A DNA stretch of 64,000 bases from Moorena sp. SIOASIH (GCF_010671925.1 NZ_JAAHIH010000005.1:992001-1056000); one strand, 5' to 3'; counted from the first letter of the stretch, positions 17,809-27,344 are shown. Notes: generated by a model not told the origin, from the sequence alone. Program-made: numbers and translations.

Positions 17809-19954
17809 GTGCGGCTCGTTCCTAGTAGGAGCCTACTGAAACAGGAGGGGTATGACTAGGGGGACTCGCGGGAATAAAAAACCCAAAAAGTTCTAACTGT
17901 TTATCGGATGGTGGTGAAAACCCACTCCTTGAGGAAACAAGTGACTCCTTATCTTGGCCACACCGAACAGGCGGCAACCTGTAGAGTGAAGCTGGCACCA
18001 GGGCGGAATTAGAGGTGAAGCAGATTAGCCACACTACCGCGCTTTAGGGAGACGACATGGGTAAACAAATCCTAAAAAAGTGTCTAACGGCGCAGCCACA
18101 ATCTGAATACAAATGTGCGACTGTATCCTTTCATTCTCACAGAACTTTTTGCAAGGTATCTGTAATTTCCGAGAAGAGGATAGGCAAAGTGGATTGCCCT
18201 AAATCGTCAAAACAATCTGATAGACGGAACGAGTAAAAACGACAGCAGTAACGGGTCTGTAGGCCGGTCGAATCTACGGTAAGTTATGCCAAACTAAATC
18301 CCCACTGTCGGGTAGGATGTCACCGGAAACTGGTGACGGGTATCCAGAATATACAAACTATAGAAGAGCATGGGTAGACACGTATGAAATACAGTGACCT
18401 CTGGAAAAGTCAAAAGTGGAAACAACTCCGCCGTAACCTTTTCCGCCTACAAAAGCGAGTATATAAAGCAGTTCAAGCTGGAGACTTAAAGAAAGCTCGG
18501 TCTCTGCAAAAACTGATTCTGAAATCCCGCTCAGCACAGTTACTGGCAGTCCATCAAGTGACACAGCTCAACCAAGGAAAAAGAACCGCCGGAGTAGATG
18601 GGAAAGCATCCCTAACCTACAAAGAAAGGTTCGAGGTACTTGAAAAGCTAGGTTCCAGTGCGGAAAATTGGACGCACCAAGGGTTGAGGGAAATCCCAAT
18701 ACCTAAGAAAAATGGGGATACGAGAATGCTGAAAGTACCGACCATCCAGGACAGAGCATGGCAAGTAAGCGCGAAATTTGCTCTGGAACCAGCTCATGAA
18801 GCAACGTTCAGTGCCGACAGCTACGGTTTTAGAACTGGTCGATGTGCCCAAGACGCACAAAAACGGCTATTCTTACATCTGAAATCCAACAGCAACGGCA
18901 TCAAAAAGAGAATCATAGAACTCGACATTAAAAAGTGTTTTGACCGCATCTCCCACAGTTCCATTATGGATAGATTGCTAGCTCCTGCGGGTCTGAAGAT
19001 GGGGATATTCAGATGTCTAAAAGCAGGCATCAATCCGGAATTCCCGGAACAAGGAACGCCCCAAGGTGGTGTGGTTAGTCCACTCTTAGCCAATATTGCA
19101 CTTAATGGAATTGAGAGCGTTCACACCAGCATCCGCTACGCGGATGATATGGTCTTCATTCTCAAGCCAAAGGATAACGCTGAGAAAATTTTAGAAAAAG
19201 TGAACAACTTCCTAGCCCTACGCGGTCTAGAGGTTAATCAGGCAAAGACCAAGCTAACCAAAACGACAGACGGATTTGACTTCCTGGGGTGGAGATTCCG
19301 CGTCCAGAAAAACGGAAAATTCCGATGCATCCCCTCTGAGGAAAACCACCGGAACATACGTAAGAAGATTAAAGCCGTAGTCAATAGCTCGAATTATGGT
19401 GCCGAAATTAAAGCCAAGAAATTAGCACCAATCGTACGTGGATGGAGGAATTACCATAAAAGCTGTGACATGAGCAGTTCCCGAGATAGTTTATGGTTTA
19501 TGGCTGAAACCGCAAACCGAAAGTTCCGTAAGGAAAAGAAAGTAAACCGATATAAAGCCACCGAACTATGCAAGAAAGGCTTCCCAACAGTAGGGTATGA
19601 ACAAAATCAACACGTAAATGTAAAAGGGACTAAATCCCCCTACGACGGAGATTTAGTCTACGGTCGTAAAAGGAACTCCATGCTATACGATAATGCTACC
19701 TCAAAGGCTTTGAAGAGGCAGAACCATTCCTGTGGACATTGTGGTCTGAAATTCATAGATGAGGAAAGGATTCACCTACACCACATCGACGGAAATCATG
19801 AAAACTGGAAAAAGGATAACCTTATGGCCGTCCACCAAAGTTGTCACCAACAATTACATTGGAGCAGTGATACTCAGGAGCCGTATGCGGTGAAAGTCGC
19901 ACGTACGGTATGACACGAGAGGTGCTCCCCCTAATAGGGGACATCGACTCTAAC
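17809..19954 (+). ncRNA. Group II intron, 2,146 nt, with encoded maturase
   Basis: 5' end GTGCGGCTCG fits the GUGYG consensus; 3' end CGACTCTAAC fits the AY consensus. Joining 17808 to 19955 gives GATTGTAA+CGGTGCCGCAAAT, reading D-C-N-G-A-A-N in frame with TnpB, so the borders are supported by the host protein. Domain V is GAGCCGTATGCGGTGAAAGT... at about 19879-19913, and domain VI (GAGGTGCTCCCCCTAATAGG) ends a few bases before the 3' splice site. The maturase ORF occupies domain IV. The ribozyme should self-splice with maturase help and retrohome into tnpB copies. Confidence 0.92.
18384..19913 (+). CDS. ltrA: Group II intron maturase: reverse transcriptase, X and HNH domains
   Basis: 509 codons. 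N-terminal RT0/RT region (about 40-330) with QGGVVSPLLANI and the catalytic YADD at about 251-254; maturase X domain (about 345-430; KLAPIVRGWRNYHK); HNH endonuclease at about 450-495 (CGHCGLKF, HLHHIDGNHENW, HQSCHQQLHW). The protein binds its own intron, helps splicing and drives target-primed reverse transcription. All catalytic motifs are intact and no frameshift is seen. The ORF ends inside domain V, so the last codons overlap the ribozyme core, which is unusual; an earlier functional end is possible. A second, broken relative is at 51517-52266. Confidence 0.93.
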   Translation: MKYSDLWKSQKWKQLRRNLFRLQKRVYKAVQAGDLKKARSLQKLILKSRSAQLLAVHQVTQLNQGKRTAGVDGKASLTYKERFEVLEKLGSSAENWTHQGLREIPIPKKNGDTRMLKVPTIQDRAWQVSAKFALEPAHEATFSADSYGFRTGRCAQDAQKRLFLHLKSNSNGIKKRIIELDIKKCFDRISHSSIMDRLLAPAGLKMGIFRCLKAGINPEFPEQGTPQGGVVSPLLANIALNGIESVHTSIRYADDMVFILKPKDNAEKILEKVNNFLALRGLEVNQAKTKLTKTTDGFDFLGWRFRVQKNGKFRCIPSEENHRNIRKKIKAVVNSSNYGAEIKAKKLAPIVRGWRNYHKSCDMSSSRDSLWFMAETANRKFRKEKKVNRYKATELCKKGFPTVGYEQNQHVNVKGTKSPYDGDLVYGRKRNSMLYDNATSKALKRQNHSCGHCGLKFIDEERIHLHHIDGNHENWKKDNLMAVHQSCHQQLHWSSDTQEPYAVKVARTV

Positions 19955-20195
19955 CGGTGCCGCAAATATAGCGAGAAAAGTAGCCACACAGCTAGGGCTA
20001 AACCTAGTCGAGGTGGGTAGGGGAGCTTTGACACTCCCGCAACGGTACGATTTATTCACATCCTTGAATAGATCATACCGAAAAAGAAGCGAAGTGATGC
20101 GGTTGAAACCCATCACTTCGCCACCTTTTAGAATCCCCTCTCTTTCAAGGAGGGGAGATGTCAACACGATCTACCACAAATTTTTACAATCTTAG
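19955..20195 (+). CDS. tnpB: TnpB 3' exon after the group II intron
   Basis: Continues the TnpB frame: C completes Asn, then GAANIARKVATQLGLNLVEV and GRGALTLPQRYDLF, which is the usual TnpB C-terminus of this family. The remaining 45 codons to the stop at 20193-20195 run through the IS right end and probably are not functional protein. It is expressed only from spliced RNA. In TnpB systems the guide RNA (omega/reRNA) overlaps this 3' region. Confidence 0.8.
20028..20163 (+). mobile_element. Right end of the IS200/IS605 element
   Basis: Two hairpins: 20092-20123 (GCGAAGTGATG ... CATCACTTCGC, 11-bp stem extended by GGTT/AACC with a bulged C) and about 20130-20155 (CCCCTC ... GAGGGG). Blocks and order match the orphan end at 10799-10942. 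The element closes about 36 bases before cpcS. Confidence 0.65.
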
Positions 20196-20198
20196 CCA

Positions 20199-20720
20199 AT
20201 GGATATTAAAGAGTTTTTTGAACAGAGTGCTGGCAGATGGTTTTCTCAACGTACTAGTAATCATATTACCTCTCAACCCATAAAAAATGGTAAGTCCAAC
20301 ATCACTATGGAAATGCTATCTGGTGATGCCCCAGAGGTGATCAAACTCTGTAAACAATACCAAATAGAGCCTGGTATAGCTATATTTGGTGTAAAAGTGA
20401 TTTGGGACGGTACAGTAGTAGGAGAACAGAAAAAGCAAACTGGTTCGACTGTTGTTGTACCTGTTCCCAACCCAGAAAATCCTGACATTGGCAAACTATT
20501 GCGAACTAATGGTGATGTTGAAGAAACTTCCTTAAAATGTCGTTACAGTATCGGCCAGGATGATGTTTTAACAATGATTACAGAGGGGAAAACTCTATAT
20601 GCTGAAGAACGTTTTTGGTTTGCTAGCCCTAACTTTCGGTTACGCACTAACGTTCTCCAGCAGGGGGGGCAATTAACCATGGCTTCTCTGGCCACAGAAA
20701 TTCGTCTTGGTGTTACGTGA
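20199..20720 (+). CDS. cpcS: CpcS/CpeS-type phycobiliprotein lyase
   Basis: 173 codons from ATG. The sequence from FFEQSAGRWFSQRTSNHI through GKSNITMEML and the later RYSIGQDDVLTMITE / EERFWFASPNFRLR matches the CpcS/CpeS lipocalin-like lyases that attach phycocyanobilin to Cys84-type sites of phycobiliproteins. Usual length is about 170-200 aa. It stands 4.1 kb after nblB, with only mobile DNA between, so the two may once have been a phycobilisome turnover/assembly pair. No promoter was identified; the inserted IS has replaced its upstream region. Confidence 0.85.
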   Translation: MDIKEFFEQSAGRWFSQRTSNHITSQPIKNGKSNITMEMLSGDAPEVIKLCKQYQIEPGIAIFGVKVIWDGTVVGEQKKQTGSTVVVPVPNPENPDIGKLLRTNGDVEETSLKCRYSIGQDDVLTMITEGKTLYAEERFWFASPNFRLRTNVLQQGGQLTMASLATEIRLGVT

Positions 20721-20722
20721 AA

Positions 20723-20997
<275 letters not shown>

Positions 20998-21001
20998 AGT
21001 C

Positions 21002-21508
21002 TCAATTATTAGTATTTATGTTATTGACTACAAAAGGCTTATCGATAGGTTTTGGTTCTTTACTGTAAGCACTTTCCAGGACTTTGTTCCTGACTAAATT
21101 TGCCTCATATTCAGAAAAATATCCAATCAGGGTACCTCGCCACACTTTCCTGAGCATATATCTCTCTGATGGCACCTGTATATAACCGGTTGGGGCATAG
21201 TTATCTTTTATAAATGAATCCGACTTAATGACGTTAGATTTTTTAATATAATCATGCTTGGATTTAAATAGCTTACAATTGTAATTGTAAGCCCATTTGT
21301 TAGATATAACGACTCGTTTAAGATTTATTTTATTCAATAAATAACTTGTTGGTACAAAAACAGCAAATTTGCCATCGGGAATTTTGGCACAGGCTCGGGC
21401 AGAGTAGTTTTCAAAAATTATTTGGACAAATAATGTCAGCTGTATTCCAAAAATTAGTCCGGCTATTAAACCAGAAAATAGGGGAAAACAAAAACTTTTT
21501 TCATGCAT
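21002..21508 (-). CDS. Hypothetical protein with N-terminal membrane anchor
   Basis: 168 codons. Residues about 8-33 (FPLFSGLIAGLIFGIQLTLF) form one hydrophobic segment that could be a signal anchor; the remainder (YLLNKINLKRVV, YIQVPSERYMLRKVW) is soluble and basic. I recognise no family. The remaining domain is probably outside the cytosol, given the positive N-terminus. Its upstream region is AT-rich and carries a 62-bp direct repeat. Confidence 0.5.
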   Translation of the reverse strand: MHEKSFCFPLFSGLIAGLIFGIQLTLFVQIIFENYSARACAKIPDGKFAVFVPTSYLLNKINLKRVVISNKWAYNYNCKLFKSKHDYIKKSNVIKSDSFIKDNYAPTGYIQVPSERYMLRKVWRGTLIGYFSEYEANLVRNKVLESAYSKEPKPIDKPFVVNNINTNN

Positions 21509-21530
21509 CCAATTTACCTATATTTATTGT

Positions 21531-21766
21531 GAATAAAGTACTTTATATTGGAATTAATTATATAAATTAATCGCTAGATATCTACCTAATATCAAGTTCG
21601 GTTGAATACCCATAATAAAAGTGTGGGGAGGGTGGGGCGGGGGCACGGGGAGATTTTTATTAAGGGTAATTATCCTGACATGATATAATATATGATTTTT
21701 TTGGGAATAAAGTACTTTATATTGGAATTAATTATATAAATTAATCGCTAGATATCTACCTAATAT
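21531..21766. repeat. 62-bp direct repeat flanking a 112-bp insert
   Basis: 21531-21592 and 21705-21766 are the same 62 bases (GAATAAAGTACTTTATATTG ... CTAATAT). The insert carries GGGTAATTATCCTGACATGA, whose reverse complement recurs at about 31447-31470, so it looks like a repeat element copied with its flank. GAATAAAGTACTTTAT is itself palindromic. Confidence 0.85.
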
Positions 21767-21934
21767 ATGAAATTTTAATGAAGATTACTTGATAATTTGA
21801 TGAAAGTTTATAAAAAATAATTTAATCACAATGGGGTATGCCATAGGGGGATCAGGGAGGATTTGGTATGATTAGATCCGTTCGCGTAGCGTGGCCTACG
21901 GCCAATCATCCCACGGGGATTAATCGTGGGATGG

Positions 21935-22747
21935 TTAACTTTGATCCAGGTTAACAGTGGCCTGGTAAGGACTCTCTGCCTCTGAGCTACTTTCGACCTC
22001 CTGATCTTCCAAGGCACTGGAAGCTGAATCACTGACCTGCTTATCGACTACGGTAGCTGTGACTGTACCAGAGTCTTGGTGCTGGACAACTGCCTTCAGC
22101 TTAAGGTAGACATCTGAAGAGTCTGGTGGTGGATGAAATTGGTGAATTGGCTTTTTGTTAAGCTCATAACTTGACCAATCTACATTGTAGCTAGGACTAG
22201 CACGGGCTTTGCTCAGAGGCTTTGGGAAGCTTTCTCTGGGCTTGACTGATTTTTCAGGTATTTTGGATGATATGGTATTGGCTGGGGGGGAAGTTTCCTG
22301 TTGGCCTGTTGGTGGTGCTTGGAGTGTCTTTGACTCAAGCATCCCTTGCTCTGGTGTAATTTCATCGGAACTAGTACCTAGAGAGGTTTCAGCAACATTG
22401 TCTACCCACTGTAAACTTAGTTCTAAGCTCTCGGTTGTGGATCTACTATCGACCGGAGCGGTTAAATTTTGGGGAAATTTACGACAAACCATCCGCTCAA
22501 ACTCATGATTAAAGCGATATATAGGCTGTCCTCGTCGTAACCAGACTGCCAAAATTTGCTCTACAGATATCGCTTTGTAACGCCCTTGATAAAGTGCCTC
22601 AATCACCGCTAGACGCACCCAATTGGCAGGATAGTTCTCAAGCCATAGATTGACTAATTCTTCTACAGTGTAACCCCTGAGCTCAAACCCATAGTGACTG
22701 AGCAAGGCAAGGGCATAGGCAATGGCTAAATCTGAGTCATTGGTCAT
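21935..22747 (-). CDS. Conserved cyanobacterial hypothetical protein
   Basis: 270 codons. The first 95 residues are well-ordered helix (YALALLSHYGFELRGYTVEE, NWVRLAVIEALYQGRYKAIS, VEQILAVWLRRGQPIYRFNH) that look like a DNA- or protein-binding helical domain. From about residue 95 on it is disordered, rich in Ser, Pro, Glu and Thr, with a short conserved-looking patch YNVDWSSYELNKKPIHQFHP near 188-208. The layout suggests an adaptor. I cannot name it. No operon partner is evident. Confidence 0.6.
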   Translation of the reverse strand: MTNDSDLAIAYALALLSHYGFELRGYTVEELVNLWLENYPANWVRLAVIEALYQGRYKAISVEQILAVWLRRGQPIYRFNHEFERMVCRKFPQNLTAPVDSRSTTESLELSLQWVDNVAETSLGTSSDEITPEQGMLESKTLQAPPTGQQETSPPANTISSKIPEKSVKPRESFPKPLSKARASPSYNVDWSSYELNKKPIHQFHPPPDSSDVYLKLKAVVQHQDSGTVTATVVDKQVSDSASSALEDQEVESSSEAESPYQATVNLDQS

Positions 22748-22860
22748 GGGTAAAAGGGTTCAAGGTGGGAAGGTGGTACGATTCCAGGTGGAAAGGTCAA
22801 AAGGTGGCAAATTATGGAGCCACAGCGGCTTCTGGCAACGTCGCTTGGTAATATAACCTA

Positions 22861-22983
22861 TATCCTGCAACCTGCAACCTACAACCTGCAACCTGCAACC
22901 TGCAACCTGTAACCTGCAACCTGCAACCTGTAACCTGTAACCTGCAACCTGCAACCTGCAACCTGTAACCTACAACCTGCAAC
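22861..22983. repeat. AACCTGC heptamer array
   Basis: About seventeen units of AACCTGC with AACCTGT and AACCTAC variants, between the hypothetical and SLH genes. Confidence 0.9.
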
Positions 22984-23016
22984 TAGTTTTGGTAGTGAGT
23001 TGGTTGGTCACTGAAA

Positions 23017-25116
23017 TCAGGACTCAGGACTCATGACAACACTATACGGTGAGTTGAACTCAGTGACACGTCCTGTTTTCACCAAGGCCTGATAGATAAA
23101 TGCGATCGCATCAGCTCGCTTTGCTTCCCGCTTGGGATGCAACAGGGTCGGGTTGGGGTGGTTAACGACAATTTTGGCGATGGTAGCGTACGCAACTGCT
23201 TCGGTAGCATAAGCAGGAATATCCTTCCAATCTTGGTAAATTTTGGAAATGTCAGAAGACTCTTTCACTAACTTGTCTACAGTTTTGGCTAAAGACAGCC
23301 CATTAACTAGAGAGGCAATCAAATCAACACGCCGCAAGGTCTGCTGAGGATGGAAGGTTTGGTCGGGGTATCCCGAGAGAAAGCCACCACGATAGGATTG
23401 GTTGATAGCTGGTAATGCCCAGAAATTCAGGGGGACATCAATAAATTGGGTAGCTGGACGGATCGGATTGGGGTCAAACACTTTCACCAGTAGGGCAGCG
23501 TACTCAGCCCGAGTTAGAGGGGCATCTGGTTGAAAGCTGCCATCCGCAAAGCCACTAATCAGGTTTAGACTACCGAGGCGGCGAATAAAATCTTCTGCCC
23601 AGTGTCCAGGTATATCGCTGAAGGAGGTAATGTCAGGGTTAGGGTTAACAATATAAGGAGATGCGATCGCATCTGCAGAGCCTGTTGCTACTAATGCCTG
23701 GTAAATCAATGCTACCACCTCAGCACGGGTAATCGGCCTCATGGGATTGAGCTGATTGGGTTGGGGATAATTCACTACCATTCGTCTTTGAGTTGCTGTG
23801 GCTACCGCTTGGGTAGCATAGCTGGGAATCTGAACCCGATCGCGATAAAACCCGAGTTCGCTAGACTCACCACCTGTTAACCCCAAACCCTTGACTAGGG
23901 ATACCAGACCTTGAACTCTGGTCAGATTTTGCTGGGGGCGAAATGTTCGATCGGGGAATCCGGAAATAAAACCCATAACTGCTGCTTTCCGAATTGCCTG
24001 TGATGCCCAAAATTTCGCTGAGACATCCACAAACTCCCCTCTGCCTTTACCCACCTGCCTTGGCAAGTCAAATGTTTTGGCAATAATTGCTGCATACTGT
24101 GCTCTAGTGAGGTTGGCTTCTGGCTTGAATGTGCCATCTCCAAAGCCACTAACTAGTCCTCTAATCACTAATTCTCCAATAAACTGGCTTGCCCAATGAC
24201 CTGCTAAATCACTGAATTGAAATGGACCAGTCTGCCGGACTGGAACTTGAGATGAACGCAACTCTACCGCACCCTCAATTCTAGATGGATTGAGCTGATT
24301 GCCCACAGAAACTAAGCTGACAGAGGTGCTATTTTGGAGATCAGCCTTACCATTATTGCGCAGGATATTACCCGCTGGGTCTTGAGAATTGCCTAAATCT
24401 GGTCTAGCGCTACCATTAACCACTAAACCACCATGAGTATTGTTCTCAATCAGATTACGACGCAATACCGGTTGCACCTGACGCATCAAAACGATTCCAG
24501 CTCGGTTACCAAGTATTTTATTATCTGCTATTAACGGTGCTGCGGAGTCGCTGATGGCAATCCCATAACCAGTCTTTTGACAAACATTGCCTCGCACTTC
24601 CCCTTTGCCATTACGCACCAGAAAGATGCCACTGGAAGCGTTAGCGTACAATACATTATCCAGAATCAGGGGTTTGGCTGTGCCAGTAACAAATATCCCT
24701 TCACGACCACAGCGAGTAAAGGTATTATTGGCAATAATCGGTGAGGTAGATTCAATCCAGACCGCTGTCCCCAATTTGCCCGGATTAGTAACCGTTACTC
24801 CTCTTAATTGGGCCTTGGAATCTAAACGGATGGTAATATTTTGACGATTAAACGTCGGGCTGACATAGTTCCCACTGCCGGAAATCACAATATTCTTACC
24901 CTTGGTCGGTTCATTGCCAAGAACCATCACTCCCTTAGGAATAACGAGGGGAAAAACTTCTCCACTAGCAGCATTATAGGTACCAGCTGCTAAGTGAATG
25001 GTAGTTCCAGCAGCGGCAATAGAAAGTGCCTTAGTCAAGGTTTTAAACGGAACACTATCACCAGTATCGCTATCCTTACCAGTGACTGGGTTAACGTAAA
25101 TAGTAGATTTAACCAT
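23017..25116 (-). CDS. DUF1565/beta-helix protein with SLH domains
   Basis: 699 codons. Residues about 1-290 begin STIYVNPVTGKDSDTGDSVP (DUF1565-type start) and form a right-handed parallel beta-helix with inserted Asn/Gly turns (NNTFTRCGREGIFVTG, DNKILGNRAGIVLM). From about 300 to the end come two sets of S-layer-homology repeats (FSDLAGHWASQFIGELVIRG ..., FSDIPGHWAEDFIRRLGSLN ...), about six in all. SLH domains anchor proteins to the peptidoglycan-linked layer; the helix half suggests carbohydrate binding or lysis. No classical signal peptide is visible at the annotated start, odd for a surface protein. Confidence 0.82.
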   Translation of the reverse strand: MVKSTIYVNPVTGKDSDTGDSVPFKTLTKALSIAAAGTTIHLAAGTYNAASGEVFPLVIPKGVMVLGNEPTKGKNIVISGSGNYVSPTFNRQNITIRLDSKAQLRGVTVTNPGKLGTAVWIESTSPIIANNTFTRCGREGIFVTGTAKPLILDNVLYANASSGIFLVRNGKGEVRGNVCQKTGYGIAISDSAAPLIADNKILGNRAGIVLMRQVQPVLRRNLIENNTHGGLVVNGSARPDLGNSQDPAGNILRNNGKADLQNSTSVSLVSVGNQLNPSRIEGAVELRSSQVPVRQTGPFQFSDLAGHWASQFIGELVIRGLVSGFGDGTFKPEANLTRAQYAAIIAKTFDLPRQVGKGRGEFVDVSAKFWASQAIRKAAVMGFISGFPDRTFRPQQNLTRVQGLVSLVKGLGLTGGESSELGFYRDRVQIPSYATQAVATATQRRMVVNYPQPNQLNPMRPITRAEVVALIYQALVATGSADAIASPYIVNPNPDITSFSDIPGHWAEDFIRRLGSLNLISGFADGSFQPDAPLTRAEYAALLVKVFDPNPIRPATQFIDVPLNFWALPAINQSYRGGFLSGYPDQTFHPQQTLRRVDLIASLVNGLSLAKTVDKLVKESSDISKIYQDWKDIPAYATEAVAYATIAKIVVNHPNPTLLHPKREAKRADAIAFIYQALVKTGRVTEFNSPYSVVMSPES

Positions 25117-25133
25117 ATTAGTCAGTAAATGGC

Positions 25134-25252
25134 AATTAACACATAATACTTAACACGTAATATTTAATACTTAAGATTTAACACTTAATATTTAATACTT
25201 AATATTTAATACCTAATACTTAACAGCTAATACTTAACACGTAATACTTAAA
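25134..25252. repeat. AT-rich TAATACTTAA decamer array
   Basis: Repeats of TTAATACTTAA / TTTAATACTTAA and TAACACGTAATA across the intergenic space between the SLH gene and the ABC ATPase, likely containing both promoters. Confidence 0.8.
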
Positions 25253-25255
25253 AAT

Positions 25256-26254
25256 ATGATAGAAGTAGAGCATCTAAGCAAAATCTATGGCACCACCCCA
25301 GCGATAGAGAATGTTACTTTCAGGGTTGAACCAGGAGAAATCCTAGGGTTCCTTGGACCGAATGGTGCAGGGAAAACCACTACCATGCGAATTTTGGCAG
25401 GCTATTTACCAGCAACCCATGGTACTGCCCGAATTGCTAATTATGATGTTCATGAAAATTCTATGGCAGTACGACGCCGAATTGGTTATTTACCGGAATT
25501 TCCGCCACTGTATCCGGACATGACCGTTGAAGGATTTTTGCACTTTGTTGCCCGTATTAAAGGTGTTGCTGCAGGCGATCGCACTACTAAGGTCAAAACT
25601 GCCATGGAGCGCTGTAACATAACGAGCAAGGCCAAGCTACTGATCCGCAAGCTTTCTAAGGGCTTCCGTCAACGGGTGGGTATCGCTCAGGCAATTGTAC
25701 ATGACCCACCGGCGATCATTCTAGATGAACCTACAGTCGGTCTTGATCCTCGGCAAATCATTGATGTCCGTAACTTAATTAAGAGCCTTGCTGGTGACCA
25801 TACTATTATCCTCTCAACCCACATTCTACCAGAAGTGAGTATGACCTGTAGCCGGGTAGCCATTATCAATGAAGGCAAAATTGTAGCCACCGATAGTCCA
25901 GACAAGTTACTGGCGGAGTTAACCGGGGGATCAGGTTATGAATTAGAAATAGATGGTGATGCAAGGGAGTTACAGAAATTATTACAAGTTATACCAGGAG
26001 TTTGCCTGGTGGAACTGGTTAATGATCAAAATTTACCTGGCGGACGCTCTTTATTCCACATCGTATCAGCACCGGGAGCAGAACCCGCACGGGATATTGC
26101 AGCTGTGACTGTGGGAGCTGGTGTAGGGATATACGAAATGCGACGGACTCGCGCTACCCTGGAAGATGTCTTTTTGAAACTGACTACGACCGAAAAACCA
26201 CTGCCTGAACCAGAGCCTGATTTACAGGAGTCTCAGGAATCTGATGAAGGATGA
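25256..26254 (+). CDS. ABC transporter ATPase, GldA-like
   Basis: 332 codons. Walker A GPNGAGKT at about 34-41, signature LSKGFRQR near 136, Walker B AIILDEPTVGLDP near 158, H-loop near 190 (LSTHILPE). Residues 220-310 form the C-terminal accessory domain of ABC-2/drug-efflux ATPases, followed by a Glu/Pro tail. Together with the permease at 26547 and the auxiliary protein at 31675 it forms a set like the gliding-associated GldA-F-G transporters. The substrate is unknown; a role in motility or envelope export is inferred from that analogy. Confidence 0.88.
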   Translation: MIEVEHLSKIYGTTPAIENVTFRVEPGEILGFLGPNGAGKTTTMRILAGYLPATHGTARIANYDVHENSMAVRRRIGYLPEFPPLYPDMTVEGFLHFVARIKGVAAGDRTTKVKTAMERCNITSKAKLLIRKLSKGFRQRVGIAQAIVHDPPAIILDEPTVGLDPRQIIDVRNLIKSLAGDHTIILSTHILPEVSMTCSRVAIINEGKIVATDSPDKLLAELTGGSGYELEIDGDARELQKLLQVIPGVCLVELVNDQNLPGGRSLFHIVSAPGAEPARDIAAVTVGAGVGIYEMRRTRATLEDVFLKLTTTEKPLPEPEPDLQESQESDEG

Positions 26255-26357
26255 ACTATGAAGGATTAAGCATGAAGGATGAAAGTTATTTTGGAAACAT
26301 TTAACTAAGTAACCTTAAAATAACTAACCTTAATCGTTTAACTAATCCTTAGCTAAC

Positions 26358-26427
26358 GAGTGCATCTCCTAAAAGCTGTTTGACCCGGTGGGTGGAATGG
26401 GCACCTTTACAAATATGAGATGCACCC
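26358..26427. mobile_element. MITE family A, copy 2
   Basis: 70-bp element from GAGTGCATCTCC to TGAGATGCACCC (26416-26427), flanked by TTAGCTAAC on both sides (26349-26357, 26428-26436), an exact 9-bp duplication. The interior has TTTGACCCGGTGGGTGGAA, also seen at 36755-36770. Confidence 0.88.
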
Positions 26428-26546
26428 TTAGCTAACTAACCTTCAACCTTCAACCATATAACCTTGGCCTTTCGGCCACGCTACGCGAACAACCATATAA
26501 CCTTCAACATTCAAACCAAAAATTACCCTCTATAATAAAACGAATA

Positions 26547-27344
26547 ATGATTATAATTGGGAATATATTAGCAATTTTTAGGAAAGAATTACAGGGCTAT
26601 TTTGCTTCACCATTCGCTTATGTTATCGCTGGTGTATTTTGGTGGCTGTCTGGCTCCTTTTTTGTGGAAATTCTTTTGGATCAAGAGGGGATTATTAACC
26701 AAGTGGCAACGGCAGAACAATTGGGTTTACCGATACCACCAGTGGATGTTGCCTATGTATTTTTGCGTCAATTCTTGGAAGTGATGGGTTCACTGTCGTT
26801 ATTTGTGTTGCCAATTCTGTCGATGGGACTCTATGCTGAGGAACGCAAGCGCAGGACTTTGGAACTTTTGGCCACTTCTCCACTAACGAATTGGGCTGTA
26901 GCTGTAGGTAAACTCTTGGGAGTGGTGACATTTTATAGCTTTATGGTGCTACCCTTACTTGCCTATGAAGCGATCGCATTTAGTGCTACAGACCCCCCGG
27001 TTCAACCTGTCCTACCGTTACTAGCCCACGTCGGATTAATTTTACTAGCAGCATCGGTGCTTTCTCTGGGGATGTTCATTTCTTCCCTAACTGATAGCTC
27101 AATTTTGTCAGCAATCCTCACCTTTGCTCTAGTTTTAGGACTTTGGGTGATTGATTTGATTGCTAAAAATGTTAGTGGACCCCTTGGGGAAGCCTTAGGT
27201 CATTTATCGTTGCTGGAAAATTATAAAAATCTGATTCAGGGTGTTTTGGATACTAGTAGTATAATTCTGTTTTTGAGTTATATCTTTATCGGTATTTTTC
27301 TAACTGCTCAGTCTATTGATGCATTGAGATTTCAGCGTTCTTAG
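26547..27344 (+). CDS. ABC-2 type permease, GldF-like
   Basis: 265 codons with six predicted membrane helices (about 24-45, 78-100, 115-140, 150-175, 185-205, 236-258). Residues EERKRRTLELLATSPL after the second helix are the typical ABC-2 permease loop. It lies 292 bases after the ATPase on the same strand, and the gap contains a MITE, so co-transcription may have been weakened. It would form a dimeric membrane pore with the ATPase. Confidence 0.85.
   Translation: MIIIGNILAIFRKELQGYFASPFAYVIAGVFWWLSGSFFVEILLDQEGIINQVATAEQLGLPIPPVDVAYVFLRQFLEVMGSLSLFVLPILSMGLYAEERKRRTLELLATSPLTNWAVAVGKLLGVVTFYSFMVLPLLAYEAIAFSATDPPVQPVLPLLAHVGLILLAASVLSLGMFISSLTDSSILSAILTFALVLGLWVIDLIAKNVSGPLGEALGHLSLLENYKNLIQGVLDTSSIILFLSYIFIGIFLTAQSIDALRFQRS

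Noticed and set aside
17809..17839. TnpB ending naturally at 17839
   Set aside because: The last ten codons are intron sequence beginning GTGCG; the proper C-terminus is found after 19954 in frame.
22209..22508. 99-codon plus-strand ORF
   Set aside because: It lies fully inside the minus-strand gene 21935-22747, which has a better composition and a plausible domain; treated as a shadow.
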